Notes under the pieces: generated by a model
What the model was told of the DNA's origin: nothing
Databases searched by the model: none
The model's input: the letters and a program-made list of their open reading frames with translations, nothing else
Part shown: piece by piece, positions 11,301 through 23,157 of the stretch
Position numbering within the stretch: the stretch's first letter is position 1
Layout: each line of letters begins with the position of its first letter
Program-made: the position numbers and the translations under genes
Assembly (NCBI GenBank): GCA_014549065.1
Contig: JACDOX010000119.1
Coordinates: forward strand, 1,114,467-1,178,466
DNA length: 64,000 nucleotides
Reading direction: 5' to 3'
Source of the DNA: Cardinalis cardinalis
Lineage: Eukaryota; Chordata; Aves; Passeriformes; Cardinalidae

Positions 11301-14070
11301 TATGTATAAATTTTGTTTTATTCAAAACTTTATATAAATTATTTTGGTGTAAATATAAATTTGTCTGGGATTTGTTTGGCTGGTTTGATTTTGTATTGTT
11401 TTCCCCTTATCTAGCAAAGACCAAGATATTAAGTGAAGGGTAGATAGATTCTTAACATAAAAATAATTAATAAAAAGGAAAATCTATCTGATTATTTACA
11501 GGACTGCTTTACTCCAGGTAATTCGAGTAAAATGGATAAAATGAATTCTGATTGCAGTCAGGAAGTCCCTCATCTGTCAGAATGTAAGTTAAGTCATCTG
11601 TCTTCAAAACTTTATTTCTCTTCTTCAGATATCCTTTCTCTCCTTCATCCTAACTCCTTCCATTGCCTTAAGAAAAAAATCCTCTCAAGTGCTTAGGAAA
11701 NTATATTTCCTCAGAAATTACAGGTTCTCCTTGGTTCTTTTCTGTTTTCTTTATTAAACTATTTAAAATCAATATTTTATCTGAAATAGAAGGAATAAGA
11801 AATGGGGAAGATATGACCTAGTTTCCTTCTTCTTCTTCTTCTTCTGAGGTATTTTCAGTAATTCTTAAGAGGATTTCCTCAAATGTCCTTTCCAATATTC
11901 TGCTTTCCTTCCCACGATCCCTTTTGTTTTAATATTCATGAAGGACCTGGAGCTGGGTGAGATGTGGCTCTGTCACTTCCTGGGATGAGAGGATATTAGT
12001 GAAGGGAAGAGCACTTCTCTCAGAAGGCAGAAATAGAGGCAGTGGGAGGATTAAGGGAGTCTTTCAGTGACATCTGAAATCTTGCTTTTCTGGAAACGCA
12101 AAAAATTCCATATCATGAAGTAGAATACTTCAAGTTCAGAAGGCAGTTTCTCTGATCTTCTCACATACCCTCCTACATTTTTCAGATTTTACTGAAATCA
12201 TTCTGATTTTTTTTTTTTAAGTGGAAATTGAAGTTGGGAAAAAAGTTAATAAAGACACATTTACATTTAACAAGGTCTAGTGATTACAACCACCTCCCAG
12301 TTAAATGCAGACATCCACCTGACTAAATGGACCTTTGTTCACAGGACATTTACATTGGTCCATGGACAGACATTTCATTTGCTTCTCACATGAATTTTAA
12401 ATATTTTCAAGTACTGAAGTTATCTTCAAAGTGTTTATTTTTTCATTTGTTGTAGTGGTACCATTTACAGTCATTTTGATCATCACTACCTAAACAGCTT
12501 TTTATTTCTTTCAAGTTTGTTAAAATCTTAAGAATATCATCAGTTACCTTATACTAATTTAAGTCATAAAAGGAATTAGAGTTCTAATTATCTTAAAGTT
12601 GTTTATCTTTCACTGTAACTAGTGCAATAATTGACATTTTCAGGTTTGACTGGTAACCTGAGGACCCCTCTTTGCAGGGAGTGATTTGCCTGGTAAGCTT
12701 TTTTTGGGAAGACCCCAGGAATTCTGTAGGCCTGCAGACATCCAGCTGCTCTGCCAAGGTAGTTCTGGTAGCTGCTGTTAAATTANAGAGGATTATTTTT
12801 GACAAAATGAGAATGCTTGGAAGCTGAGTCATAAGTCTCTCCTCTGGAGAAGAAATAATTTTTTGATAATAGCAGAGACAAGACAAGAAATTTACAGGCA
12901 GAATTTTTCATTNAAGTATTTCTTATTTCTTTTTTTCTTCAGTGCATATTGCAGGGAAAAAATCCTAATGGCACTATAGAGCATGGATCTGAGGAAAGAC
13001 ACATTTCACCTTAGCAGAAGGCAGCCAGTATTTTGACAAAATGTAGAATTTATATTTGATTTAATTTTTCTTTTTTACTGGAGGATTAATGAAATAACAT
13101 ATTTATTTGTTAACTTAGGCCCTTGGCAAGTTTGCTTTAAAATGCAAGCAAAATGGATGTGATGTAAGGTTTTTATTCATCTCCTGAAGCTTCCCCACCG
13201 TTCAGTGTTTCAACCAGAGAAATTTATTTCTTGCAGGCTCAGTAGTGGCATCAAAAATGAGAAGTGCTGACAAACAGAGCGTCTCTACAGACAATAACAA
13301 GCTCTGTTTGAAGCCAGCAGCATTTGGGGCTTATTTCTTTTCTTTTTTTTCTCAAGTACTGAAGTTTACTGTANTGCTGAGTGGAATCTGAGATGTGACA
13401 TCTGTGCTGGAATTTCTGCTGTATGAAGAATTTACCCTTAGTCCATGGTCTTTGCCACACTGACACAGCACTGAGGAGAAGTGGGTAAAATAATTAGCGA
13501 GGCTTAATTTGTCACTGAGACTTTTTTGGCTGTTTGAACTTATTAAGTCCAAATTTTTTCTGTTGTTGTTAAAAAGGAAATTTCTGAGCCTTCCATAAAT
13601 AAAGTGTCAGCTTCTGATCACTGGTGTACAGTGAAACCAGTTTATTTTTCAGCTTCAGTATTCTCTGGAGCCTGACTGATTTTTCTATTGCTTTTCTGCC
13701 TGAACATGGGTTCCATCTTCCCAAATGAAAACCTGATCCCCTTTCTTCATGGAGCTCTGGACACATTTGAAGAGAAAATGTCATTTTGTGCCTGCTGGAG
13801 GTGTGATGAGATCAGAGACAACAGTGCTAAACTGCAGTGTAAGAACTGATAAATTCAGGAATCTCATGGATNCTTTTGGTTGCAACTGGCTTCGTGATTG
13901 AGTGCCTTAAGGGGTTGTGTTGTTTTACAGGGAAGTGACCTGTCTAAAGGGAACTGGGAGTGCTTGGGGCTTTTAGATACTTCTCTCTAGAAATTAAATA
14001 GTTGTTCCAGCATATTTCATCCTTAAAAATGGCAATTAATACTTAATTTTTTTTCAAGTGAAGGACTCAC
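8351..14070. other. Noncoding stretch, no gene seen
   Basis: This is A+T-rich DNA without a supported gene, RNA gene or clear dispersed repeat. Small items seen are a (CTT)5 run near 11827-11843, T-rich runs at 11160-11180 and 12208-12220, and an imperfect CTCATCTGAG duplication at 10087-10110. Reading frames of up to about 138 codons at 10255-10671 overlap one another on both strands and contain no recognisable motif. Confidence 0.5.
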
Positions 14071-14171
14071 CAATGGAAGATTTAGTAGCCTCTGTCCCTG
14101 TGTNTGAAGTACTGAGAGTTTACNCCTAGNAGCAATAACCCCNGGGCTGGTTTGAGTTGCAAAAACANNAG
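14071..14171 (-). other. Weak candidate exon, 101 bp, dense in ambiguous bases
   Basis: On the minus strand, CTTCTCAG at 14172-14179 could be an acceptor and CCATTG followed by GTGAGT at 14070/14071 a donor. One frame (two bases, then 33 codons) has no certain stop, but six ambiguous bases fall inside, so openness is not proven. The polypyrimidine tract is mediocre. It is kept mainly because its phases fit the neighbouring minus-strand candidates; see the findings. Confidence 0.12.
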
Positions 14172-14703
14172 CTGAGAAGTACTGACTTCAGTGTGAGGAA
14201 GTTAAATGGAAAAAGTTCAGCTCCATCTCACATAAAGTTTGCACTCTCTGCATTACCCCAAACAACCTTGCCAGCATTATGATTTTTTTAAACCTTCTCT
14301 TTATGAAGGCTTTAACAATATATAAAATAAACACCAGCAATAGCCTTCACTGCATTTTCCAAAGGGAATTTTGTTACAAATTTTTGTCTGTGTTTTCTTG
14401 ACCTCTTGAGTATTTTTAAGCTGTTTTGGGATGCAATTTGGCCTCTGTTGAGTCTGCTATTCACCTCCAAATTACAGTGGCTGCTGCCACACTTCTCCTC
14501 ATGTCCTGACACAGAGGAGGAACCAGGGTGTCTCTGCAGCCTGAGCAGACTGCCAGTCACTTGGAAAAAATCCTCTTGGCTCAGCTCCAGCCTGCTGAGA
14601 GCCAAGGAGGCTGATGGCATTCGCTCTGAGACAGAAATCACTGCCTTTCTGAGTGGGAGATTACAAGAAATTCCTGTATTTAGAGTACAGGGGGTATAGA
14701 TGC
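14172..14703. other. Noncoding stretch with overlapping ORFs, no gene
   Basis: Opposite-strand ORFs of 109 and 97 codons overlap at 14312-14699. Neither shows a domain, and the overlap argues that at least one is a shadow of composition. The segment 14460-14640 is more G+C-rich than its surroundings. Confidence 0.45.
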
Positions 14704-15085
14704 ATATATTAATCTACAAACCTATATAATATATATATATATATATATATATGAAATTAAATTATTTTAAATATATAGAATATATAAATATTTTAAAATA
14801 TATTATATCTATACCAATGCATATATAATACATTATATATTATTATTAAATATCATAATACTATATATTAATATAGAATATATTATATAATACACAGTAA
14901 TATATATAATACCATATAATAATATATTATAGTATATTATATGATATATTTAATACATATAATATATTATAATATAATAGAAAATATAAAATAATATAAT
15001 ATACTATCATATTATATTGATTTTGAGTATGAATCTATATAATATATAAATATATATCATATGTAAATAAATAAATAAATAAATA
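14704..15085. repeat. A+T low-complexity block with (TA)n and (AAAT)n
   Basis: About 380 bases consist almost only of A and T. It opens with an (AT)n run at about 14729-14752, continues with irregular TATAATATATTA words that are often self-complementary, and closes with (AAAT)5 at about 15065-15084. Such a block can extrude cruciforms and melts easily, and is typically length-variable. No coding potential. Confidence 0.95.
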
Positions 15086-18000
15086 TCTTTAAAATGACAG
15101 CCGAAAAGAACTTAAGGATTAAATGCAGACAAACTCTGACCCTACAGCAGGCATCACCCCATCATCCCCTGCCTGGCCAGCCTGGGAGCAGCAGCTCAGC
15201 CTCTGGCCCTGTGTGGAGCCCATTTGTGTCCCCTGGTCATGTCCTGGCCCATGGGGGTGGCCTGCTGGCCCTGTCACTTTGCACCCCTCAGAAAGAGCTG
15301 GAGAGCTGATGAGCAGAAGTTTGTGGAGCTGGTTTTGTCTGTGCAGTTGGTTTGTTGCTGAGATCTCAGGGTATCAAAAGCCAAAATGNTTCTGTGTCTT
15401 GGTCTATTCTCAGCAACTGAGCATAATGTGTCTTTTATAACATTCTGCTGCTTGGAGTGCTCAGCCAGCTCTTCCAAATTCAGTGTGTGCCTTGCCAGTC
15501 AACAGTCTCACAGAANTACAGTGCTCTAGATGAGCCAGGCTGAGCAGAACAATTTATATATATATATTTATTGTTACACAATCATCTGCAAGGTATTTAG
15601 TGTTTATAGGCTTTTGCTGATGTCTGATTTTTTTCCCTGAGGTCTGAGTGATATTTTATAAAAATCATATCAGGTCCCTGGACCTTATAGAATATAAACA
15701 TGTAAAAAGTGGGCTGATGCTAAAATTGTATTAACCAAGTAATACAGAATGCAAAAGCTGTGTTTCCATGAAGCTGTCTTCTCACAGTGGCAACACCAGG
15801 CCTGGTCCATTTGGCAGAAAGAGGAAAAGTAAAGAGGAGATGATCAGGAACAGATAACAGCTGGGTAAATGTTGTGCTTATCTTGAAATTGGATTTATGT
15901 TTAGAAACAGTATTCATAACCAGAGATAATAACCACACAATTTCAATTACTAAAAAGCAATTAAAGTTTAAAAAGTCTGAAAATGTTTGCTACTTTTGTT
16001 TGATTCAGTTCTAATAGCATTACATAACTTTTATTTTAATCCTGGTTCTTTTAGCTTCTATTTTTTTCTTGTATCCAGNAGATACCAATATTTTACCTCA
16101 CTTTTTCAACAGAAAAGAAAAGAGAGAGGAAANGGAGGGAGTGTTTATTTCAGAAACTCACAACTCTGAATCCCTCAAAATAAGACTCTGAGAAGTTGGG
16201 AAGGCTCTTGTTGTCAAAACAAACATGTAATTTTAACCTTAGCCATTGTAATAGCTTTATTCTCATGTGAACTGAATTGAAGAGATTAATTAAAAACCTT
16301 TGTGAATTGAAAGAAGTGGGAGAGGAAACATCTCCTATCCAAACCAGCCACAGTGACTGCAAGGGATGATATTTTGAGCAGTTGTGTGGTTCACTGGGGA
16401 AGGGAGGGATGTGAAGATAGCTTAGAATGTATTTATTTTTTAATGCCCATTTGACAAAAAGAAATAGAAGTAGAGATAGGCTGGATCTAGTTATACTCAT
16501 TTTTAGCTCAGCCATTTGCATCAAAATGCACTGCAGCACATTCAAACAAAGTGGAAACAAAAGCCACTGAATTTTCTGCATCACAGCAGAACAGAAGGGA
16601 GCCAGAAAGCCTCATTTGTGCCCCACTGGTAGATCTGAAATCTTTTTCTCATTNAGATTAGTAGCTCTTGCTGCTGTTCCAGAACATTTTTGTGAGGGGA
16701 TGGTGGAGGTGCTGAGGCAGAAAGGTGCTTCCATGCAAAGCTAGGCTAATAAAAAATATTCCCATGACAAACTTCACACTGGTGCTGTTCTGTGCACTGC
16801 AACTCTCATGGGCACACACAGCCTGGGCTGGGCCTTATCAGCCCTGAGTAAATTGGAATTAGGTTTCCTATGGGATTTGAGCAATCCTCAGCTGTTTTCA
16901 CAAATTCCAGAGGGTTTATTGCTTGGCTTGGAGAAATTGCTACAAGGGGGACTGTACAGTGAATTCAGTTTCCCAGGGAGAGGCACAAGCAATAATACAA
17001 CTTGCAGAAGATCTAAATTGCATCTTCAGCATTCCTGGTGATACACTGAATTTTGGAGTCNACCTTGCACTAGAACCTGTTCTAAAGGAGAATGTGCACA
17101 TGGGCATCCATCCATCCATACCCCTATCTATCCCTATTTATTAAAAATATTTCAATGTTAAAATATAAAAAAGCACTTCTTAAACATCTTCCACAATTAT
17201 ACTTCAATATTACATAGTATCTGCCAAATCAGTTAAAGGATTAATTTATGCCTAATATCTATTTAAGCCTGTTTATGAATTAAATTGCCTCTGGATTAAT
17301 TAAACAATGATTACCACCAGCAGTGCACCCAGCATGAGGTTTGTTGTTTCTCCTTTAACCACTTGCTTTTAGGTTTTTGGTGAAGAGTGTAGAAAGGAAA
17401 TTTTGCAAATGGAGCTAATTGGGTGTTTCTAGAAGAGCAGCCTTTTGTAAGATGCTTTGATTACATGGCAGAGCAGCTTCTATAAAGATCTATTTGGCTA
17501 AGCAGGGCTTTTAAACTCCAGACGGGGGAAAAAATGCAGAATGTCTATTCAAGTGAGTATAACAACAGCAAGGAAGATAATTTTAACAAGCCCTGGGAGG
17601 CAGATCATTAGCTGGAATTCCTACATCAGTAAATGTGTTTGCCACACAACTTCAGCATCTCTGAGGTTCTGTGCAAGCCCCATCCTGAAAATGTGATTGT
17701 GGGACTTTTTTTGTTGTGTACAGTACTTTTGCTTTTTTCCCAAGTCACTAAAAGGAAAAAAAAGCTGCACCTTTTAGTCACATTATTCTTTATGCTTCTT
17801 GCACATGATGTCTTAATTCTGCCTCCTTGCACTACTGCAAGATTTTTCTGCGTCTCTGTTTTCTATCTTCCAAAATATTCAGAGCAGAAAGCAGGGAGAA
17901 GAAGCTGAGAGTTGGTGAGGTGACGGAGGAACCTTCAGAAAATTAAATTCCTTTTCCATGTAATCTTTTATCCTGTGTGAAGAACGTTAGTGTTGCACAG

Positions 18001-18919
18001 TAAAACAATATTTGGGTCACAGATTGCTTTGCATTTTGTGGAGTCTTGCATTAAGAGAATTCTTACTGCCAGTATCTCATGCAAGATGACTGCTGTAAAA
18101 TTTGACTTTGCAATCATTGTAGGCACTAAAAAATTTTTTGGATTTTGTTGGCTTTTTTTTTTTAATTTAAGGTGGATTGTAATTTAAGCAAATTTGATCT
18201 CAGGCTGCCCCTTGGAAACAGTNGTTCAGGTTTTTATTTAATTTCATAGCTCTTCTGTTGTCTTTCTCTTTTCCCANCAGCAAATCCAGTACTCTCAAGA
18301 TAAAAGCAGAATGTAAACAAACTCCATTGCATATTCCAAATGTTATTTCCCCTTATAATTTAGATTAGGTTTTTTGTGTGTAATTGGAAAAAGTGATAAA
18401 GCACTGGCACAAAGAATTAAATAGAAGAGGAAAAGCCACACTGAAGATTCATATGTAGAAAGTCTTACACAGCACTCTGACATGCACAGCTGTGGATCTC
18501 TGATCAATAACAATCTCTTTTCAAACAATCTGAAGTTAACATCAGATCTTATTCCTCAATAGAACACCAAGAGGATGAAACAAAATGAGAAAATTGCCTC
18601 CCTGGTGCTGTTTTGATACCCCACTTGTGAACATCTCCTTGGTAAGGCCATCCAAATTAGGCAGGAACAACACAAATCTATATGAACTTGATAAATGCTA
18701 CAGTTATGTATTGATTTTTTCAGCAGGCCTTTTACACGTTGTTAATGGCTGTGGTTGAAAGAGGCNTAACTCACAATTTCTGGTCAGCTGTAATTCATGT
18801 CCCAGCATTTCTTCTAAGCTGATTGACTCTTGCCTGTAATTATGGTTTACATCCTTCTTTTACACCCCTGCTTTAGTAGGTGTCTGCATGATCTGGTTAC
18901 ATGATGCAGGGAAGCTTAG
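15086..18919. other. Noncoding stretch, no gene seen
   Basis: Nothing assignable was found. A short (TA)n lies at 15553-15569 and a (CATC)n-like run at 17105-17120. The ORFs at 15094-15440, 16150-16584 and 17633-17908 are compositionally ordinary with no motif I recognise. Confidence 0.5.
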
Positions 18920-19011
18920 AGCTGCGAACTGCTTCTTTCCAGAGCTGCAAATTCCTTCTTTCCAGAACTGCAAATTCCACCTTTCCAAAACTATGAGTTC
19001 CTCCTTTCCGT
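18920..19011. repeat. Minisatellite: 23-bp unit, four diverged copies
   Basis: Four head-to-tail units of 23 bases start at about 18920, 18943, 18966 and 18989. Each has the pattern AGCTGCAAATTCCTTCTTTC plus three bases, with divergence increasing toward the right-hand copy. As 23 is not a multiple of three, each unit shifts frame relative to the previous one, which argues against coding use, although a 75-codon frame happens to run through. Confidence 0.85.
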
Positions 19012-20275
19012 GCCTGCAGCCCTGTGTGCCTCACCTGCATTTCCACATTCTGCTGAAAGTCTCATCAAGAGGGACTTGCCTCACTCTGCAGCATTTTGCA
19101 AAAGATGAATTCTGACCTCTGAATTTGCTTGCTGTAGCTCAGATGTAGGAGGGGAAATACGAGATAGATAGGAATATTGCATTATTTTGCTAATTAATAT
19201 CACTGACTTTAACATCCTTGAAAATGTTCTGACCTAAGCTGGTCATCTGGGCTCTTTCTACAGCAATGGGAAGTGACAGTGAAGATGCTCTTCATTCTTT
19301 TTCAGTGGTGGAGNAGTCCTAAATGAACAGCTCTCCCCAGACTCTTCCTCAGTCACTCTGGATAAATCTTTTGCAGGAAAACATTGATGGGGAGAAAGTG
19401 GATGTGGGGCAATAGGAGAAAGAGGAGTAAGTGTTTATGGTACAGTGTCCTTTCACTGATTCTCTTTGCACATCATCATGCTCAAGAGGGTCTTTCTATC
19501 AGCATCCTGTAAATATCTCAGGTCTCTTGAAGTGACAGCATGAGTCCCAGCCAGAGGAGGATTTTGGTTTTCTGTGTGTGTAGAACAGGCAGATTTTGCC
19601 TCCCTAGTAGAAATTAGGAAGTATTGAGCTCCCTAAAATCATCCCTAGCACACCTCTGCCAAAGGTGAAGCTTGCAGAATGATTCTAAAACACAACTCAG
19701 AACAGGAATTCATCCCCCAAGAGAGACTCACAAAAGCATAATGCAGAGAGCAACCTGTATCTTCACAGGTGCAGAATAGCACCTTGCAAATGAAGCTGGG
19801 AGATTTCAGGTAAATGATCCTTGGAAATTTTTGCCTACCAGGTCGTGAGGAGCTGACTTTTTAGGAGCACAGGACATGTAGATTTTCAATGTTTTAAGAG
19901 TTCTCAGCAGATTCTTATCATTTTGAGGAACTGCACAAAATTATGCTGATCAATACTTTTACATTTCCTAAGAGAATTACACAANAAGAAGCTCAGCATA
20001 TATGTGCCTTTTAAAAAAGGGCCACCTCCTTGAAATAAGCCTGCAGATCTATAAAACGTGAGACATAATAAGTATCTTTAAAAAGATTGAATAAAGAAAA
20101 TACTGAGGACAAAATNATTTAGAAGCTTAGCTTCAGGGAAAATAAAGGAACACAGTGAACCTGTAGGAACTTCAAAATTCATTCATCATCTTTTTTTTTT
20201 TCTTACTTGAGAGGATTTTTACTAAGGAAATATGTGCAAAGTGTGCAAGTACAGCAGTCAGGGTTCTGTTTGCAG
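19012..20275. other. Noncoding stretch, no gene seen
   Basis: There is no recognisable gene or repeat. A small acceptor/donor pair at 19769-19809 would define an exon of only about 40 bases, which I do not consider supported. A T-run lies at 20190-20200. Confidence 0.5.
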
Positions 20276-20411
20276 AACCATCACAGCTGTAGTTTTCATG
20301 ACAGCAATTAGTCAAAAGACTGAGTGGGAACTGCAAATAGCAGGGAAAAATCCATTCAGGACAGAAGAATCAGATGAAATTATAATGCACCTCATAACCT
20401 TAATTGCTGAG
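20276..20411 (+). other. Candidate exon, 136 bp, unverified
   Basis: CTGTTTGCAG at 20266-20275 is a reasonable acceptor and GCTGAG followed by GTACTC a moderate donor at 20411/20412. The frame is open for one base plus 45 codons, from TITAVVFMTAISQKTEW to ESDEIIMHLITLIAE. It lies inside a longer ATG-initiated frame of 94 codons (20232-20516) whose downstream part (LPALLEKLYKEQHQF) is helix-like. The mixed charged and hydrophobic pattern looks protein-like, but I recognise no family. Chance remains the default explanation. Confidence 0.22.
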
Positions 20412-21120
20412 GTACTCATAAATTCTTTACCTGCTCTGCTGGAAAAACTTTACAAGGAACAGCATCAATTTTGTAACTGTTTGGTAGAGATTCCACCTGC
20501 TTGGACAGGGCCATAGAAATGGGAATTTCTTTAGTATGCTTGCAGGATCCTTTCAACAAACAAAAGGAACAAGAATGCAGTAAGGCTTTGACAAAATACA
20601 GTAAAAAGTTGGATAAAGTTTGTTTTATTGCTTCATGTTTTTAATTATAGTTTGATCGTCTGTAGGCTTGAAAATGTTAAGTGAAAGCAAGAGACTCACC
20701 AATTCAAATATTTGCACTTTAATTTGTCAAAACAGACAAGGAAAACATTCTTTATCTTCTTATTTTCAAAGGGTTTTTCCAAATAAATGCTATGATGACA
20801 TGTAAAATTTGTCATGTATTGACTTAAGACTGGAACTTCTTTGGGATGCATTTGCAAAAAAAAAAAAATTAATTTCATTTCTAGTACATTTACCCTATAA
20901 AATTGAAGAGTCTTTTAGGTATGATATTATACTTATTGGGACATATTTGTACCTGCTGGATCTGTTTCAACTTTGTAAATGACACAAAAAGTGCAACAAT
21001 CCATCTTTTTTTCAATTAAAGGTGAGAATCTAACCAAATACATCAGGAAATCATGGAAAAGGAATAAAAGATCAGGGAATGTGTGGGTTACAAATTAATT
21101 ATAGTGGGAACAGTAATTTT

Positions 21121-21143
21121 ATATATATATATATATATATATG
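21121..21143. repeat. (TA)11 microsatellite
   Basis: This is a perfect AT dinucleotide run of about 23 bases, likely length-polymorphic. Confidence 0.95.
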
Positions 21144-21719
21144 AAACTTTTAAAATTTTGTGTGCTGTCCATGTATGTGCATTTTTCTCTTAGTGGGTCT
21201 AACAACAACATCCCTTCAGCTGAATATTCAGCACCTAAGTAACAAAAGACTGAATTGCAGCTCTGTCAAAATCCCCATCCACCTTGGATGCCCCTACAAC
21301 GAAAGAGTGGTAACAAAAACCCACCTATTTTCCATGGAGGGAGCATGCAAGTGTCTGAAATGATAACTCTTTAGGAGGAAGCTGTTGAGAGCTGCCTGGT
21401 TGCCTTTTTGGGGTGTGGGTTCAACACCATCCATCTCAGAGCAGGGCTTGGGACTGCCAGGACACGACACCATTTACCCTTCATTCCCCCAGGGATTGCT
21501 GCAGGAAAAATTGCAGGAGCTCTGATAGGTTTTGCTTGTTGCAGGTTAAAGATCAATGTTCAATAGACAAACAAGGCAGGGAGACAAGCTTCTCTTTCAT
21601 TCCCATTAATTTTTGTCTGCAAGTGAATTATTTGGCTCATTCGAGGATCTGTGACACTGCAGCAGAACTCTATAAGAAGTGGAGAACTCATTTGATAGAT
21701 TTGTTTCTGGTTTGGTGGG

Positions 21720-21756
21720 GTTTTTTTTCTTGTTTTTTTTTTTTTTTTTTTTTTTT
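21720..21756. repeat. Poly-T run of about 37 bases, two interruptions
   Basis: A run of T is broken only by CTTG near 21729-21732. On the minus strand it is a poly-A tract, but no processed-transcript body is recognisable on its flank. Confidence 0.9.
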
Positions 21757-22881
21757 AATGTGATCAAAACCCACCTGAATTAGTTTCCTTCAGTTCTGCC
21801 AGCAAGTATTACTTGTGCTATCTGCCCCTTTCCCTGCTGTCAGCATTCTCCACAGATCCCATGGGNGCACAGGTCTCAGGTTTGCATCAGCTGCTGTGTC
21901 CTGCAGCACCTGTTTGCCAGGGTGTGGGAAAATCACCCCACAATACAGATAAAGGTTGCACACTTCACCAAAAAACCACTTTAATAAAGATTACAGCTCT
22001 AAGTGAGGAGAGAAATTTTTCCTTCCATCTGAAGTATGTGAATTAACTGAATTTTCTCTGCTAATTGCAGCTGTGGTTCACCTTTCTATCTTCTTAAATT
22101 TTCTTTTTTTTTTTTTTTCCCCTGTCCTACACAATAACTACTTTGCTCATTTTCAACCCTTTGGAAAATTAAAAGCTTATTTCTTCACTTTTCTTTTAAC
22201 ACAATAGTTCCAGTTCCTGCATGTGTTCTCCTTTTGTCTCTGCTGTAATTTTTCTCACATTACTATTTCATAAACTCTTTCAGATACATCTTAATCAGTT
22301 TTTGTTGCTAGCTCAGTTTTGAAACTGATCCAACATTTGTAGCTCTAGTGAAGCAAAGCACAAATTTCCCCTTGAACACTCTGAAAATATGCTCCACTAT
22401 TGCTCACAAAGTAGGANATCAAGTTTTATATTTCTGTTTTTTTTTTCTCCTTTCCTGATTTATATTGAACAGAATTTGACTTTTCCAAGGGTAAATTATA
22501 TGCCTGTGCTTTGAGAGATTTTACTTTACAAAATGGTCTCTCATTTCCAGCTATGTGTAAGATGTACTTGCAAAGTTAGAGAAGTTGAGATTTTTGGTGT
22601 TTTTTAGTTAGTTTTTTACAGTTGCTTTTAAAGACAGGTAAGAAAAAAAGCACCAGCCTTATGGTCAGTCTGGGAAAAGAGAAGAGCTACATTTTCTGTC
22701 ATGGATGGTGTGAATTTGGTGATACACAGCACAGTTAGCCAGGAGCAAGGGTATTNCTACCAGCAGAAACTGAGAGAGAAAAATACAAATGAAAGAGAGA
22801 AGCTGGGATCTCGAGTAAATTATTTAGCTTTTCCTCCAAGCCCCTGAAACAAAGCCCAGTGCCAGTTCACAGACCTTGAAG

Positions 22882-23157
22882 TCAGTGAAAGAAGTTTTGA
22901 TCTACAATCACCTCAATCATTTGAGAAATAGAGAGCAACAATGCTATTTCATCTGCCTTGAAATCTGCCAGGCTCTTTCCAGCCTGAAGATTTCCACCAA
23001 ACAGAATTTCATCCTCCAAGGATAGCTCAGAGTCCCATAGAACTGATGAGTTTNGGTTTTCATTATTTACTTGGTCCCAGACATCTTCTGTGATACCTGT
23101 TATGTACAGTTGTGTGTCTGGCTGGATGGAGGATTCCACACAGCTCAATGCACTCAT
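22882..23157 (-). other. Protein-like ORF of 91 codons, unassigned
   Basis: A true ATG at 23155-23157 in a good Kozak setting (CACCATGA) opens 91 codons ending in a TGA. The peptide begins MSALSCVESSIQPDTQ, contains the acidic segment WDSELSLEDEILFGG and ends with the helix-like ALLLSISQMIEVIVDQ. Composition is balanced, with acidic and aliphatic residues, unlike the lysine- or phenylalanine-heavy frames typical of random A+T-rich DNA. There is no convincing splice acceptor upstream; AG/GT-like donors lie inside. I recognise no domain. It may be a short single-exon gene, a decayed retrocopy or a chance frame. Confidence 0.25.

Larger units (their letters stand above)
20412..22881. other. Noncoding stretch with simple repeats
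   Basis: Apart from the (TA)11 run and the poly-T run listed separately, no feature is recognisable. The ORFs at 21371-21763 on both strands overlap each other and have no motif. Confidence 0.5.

Noticed and set aside
20696..20878. Minus-strand 60-codon frame ending at a GTGAGT donor
   Set aside because: The donor is good, but the upstream acceptor is a bare poly-T run without a clear AG, and the peptide is low-complexity K/F/N-rich.
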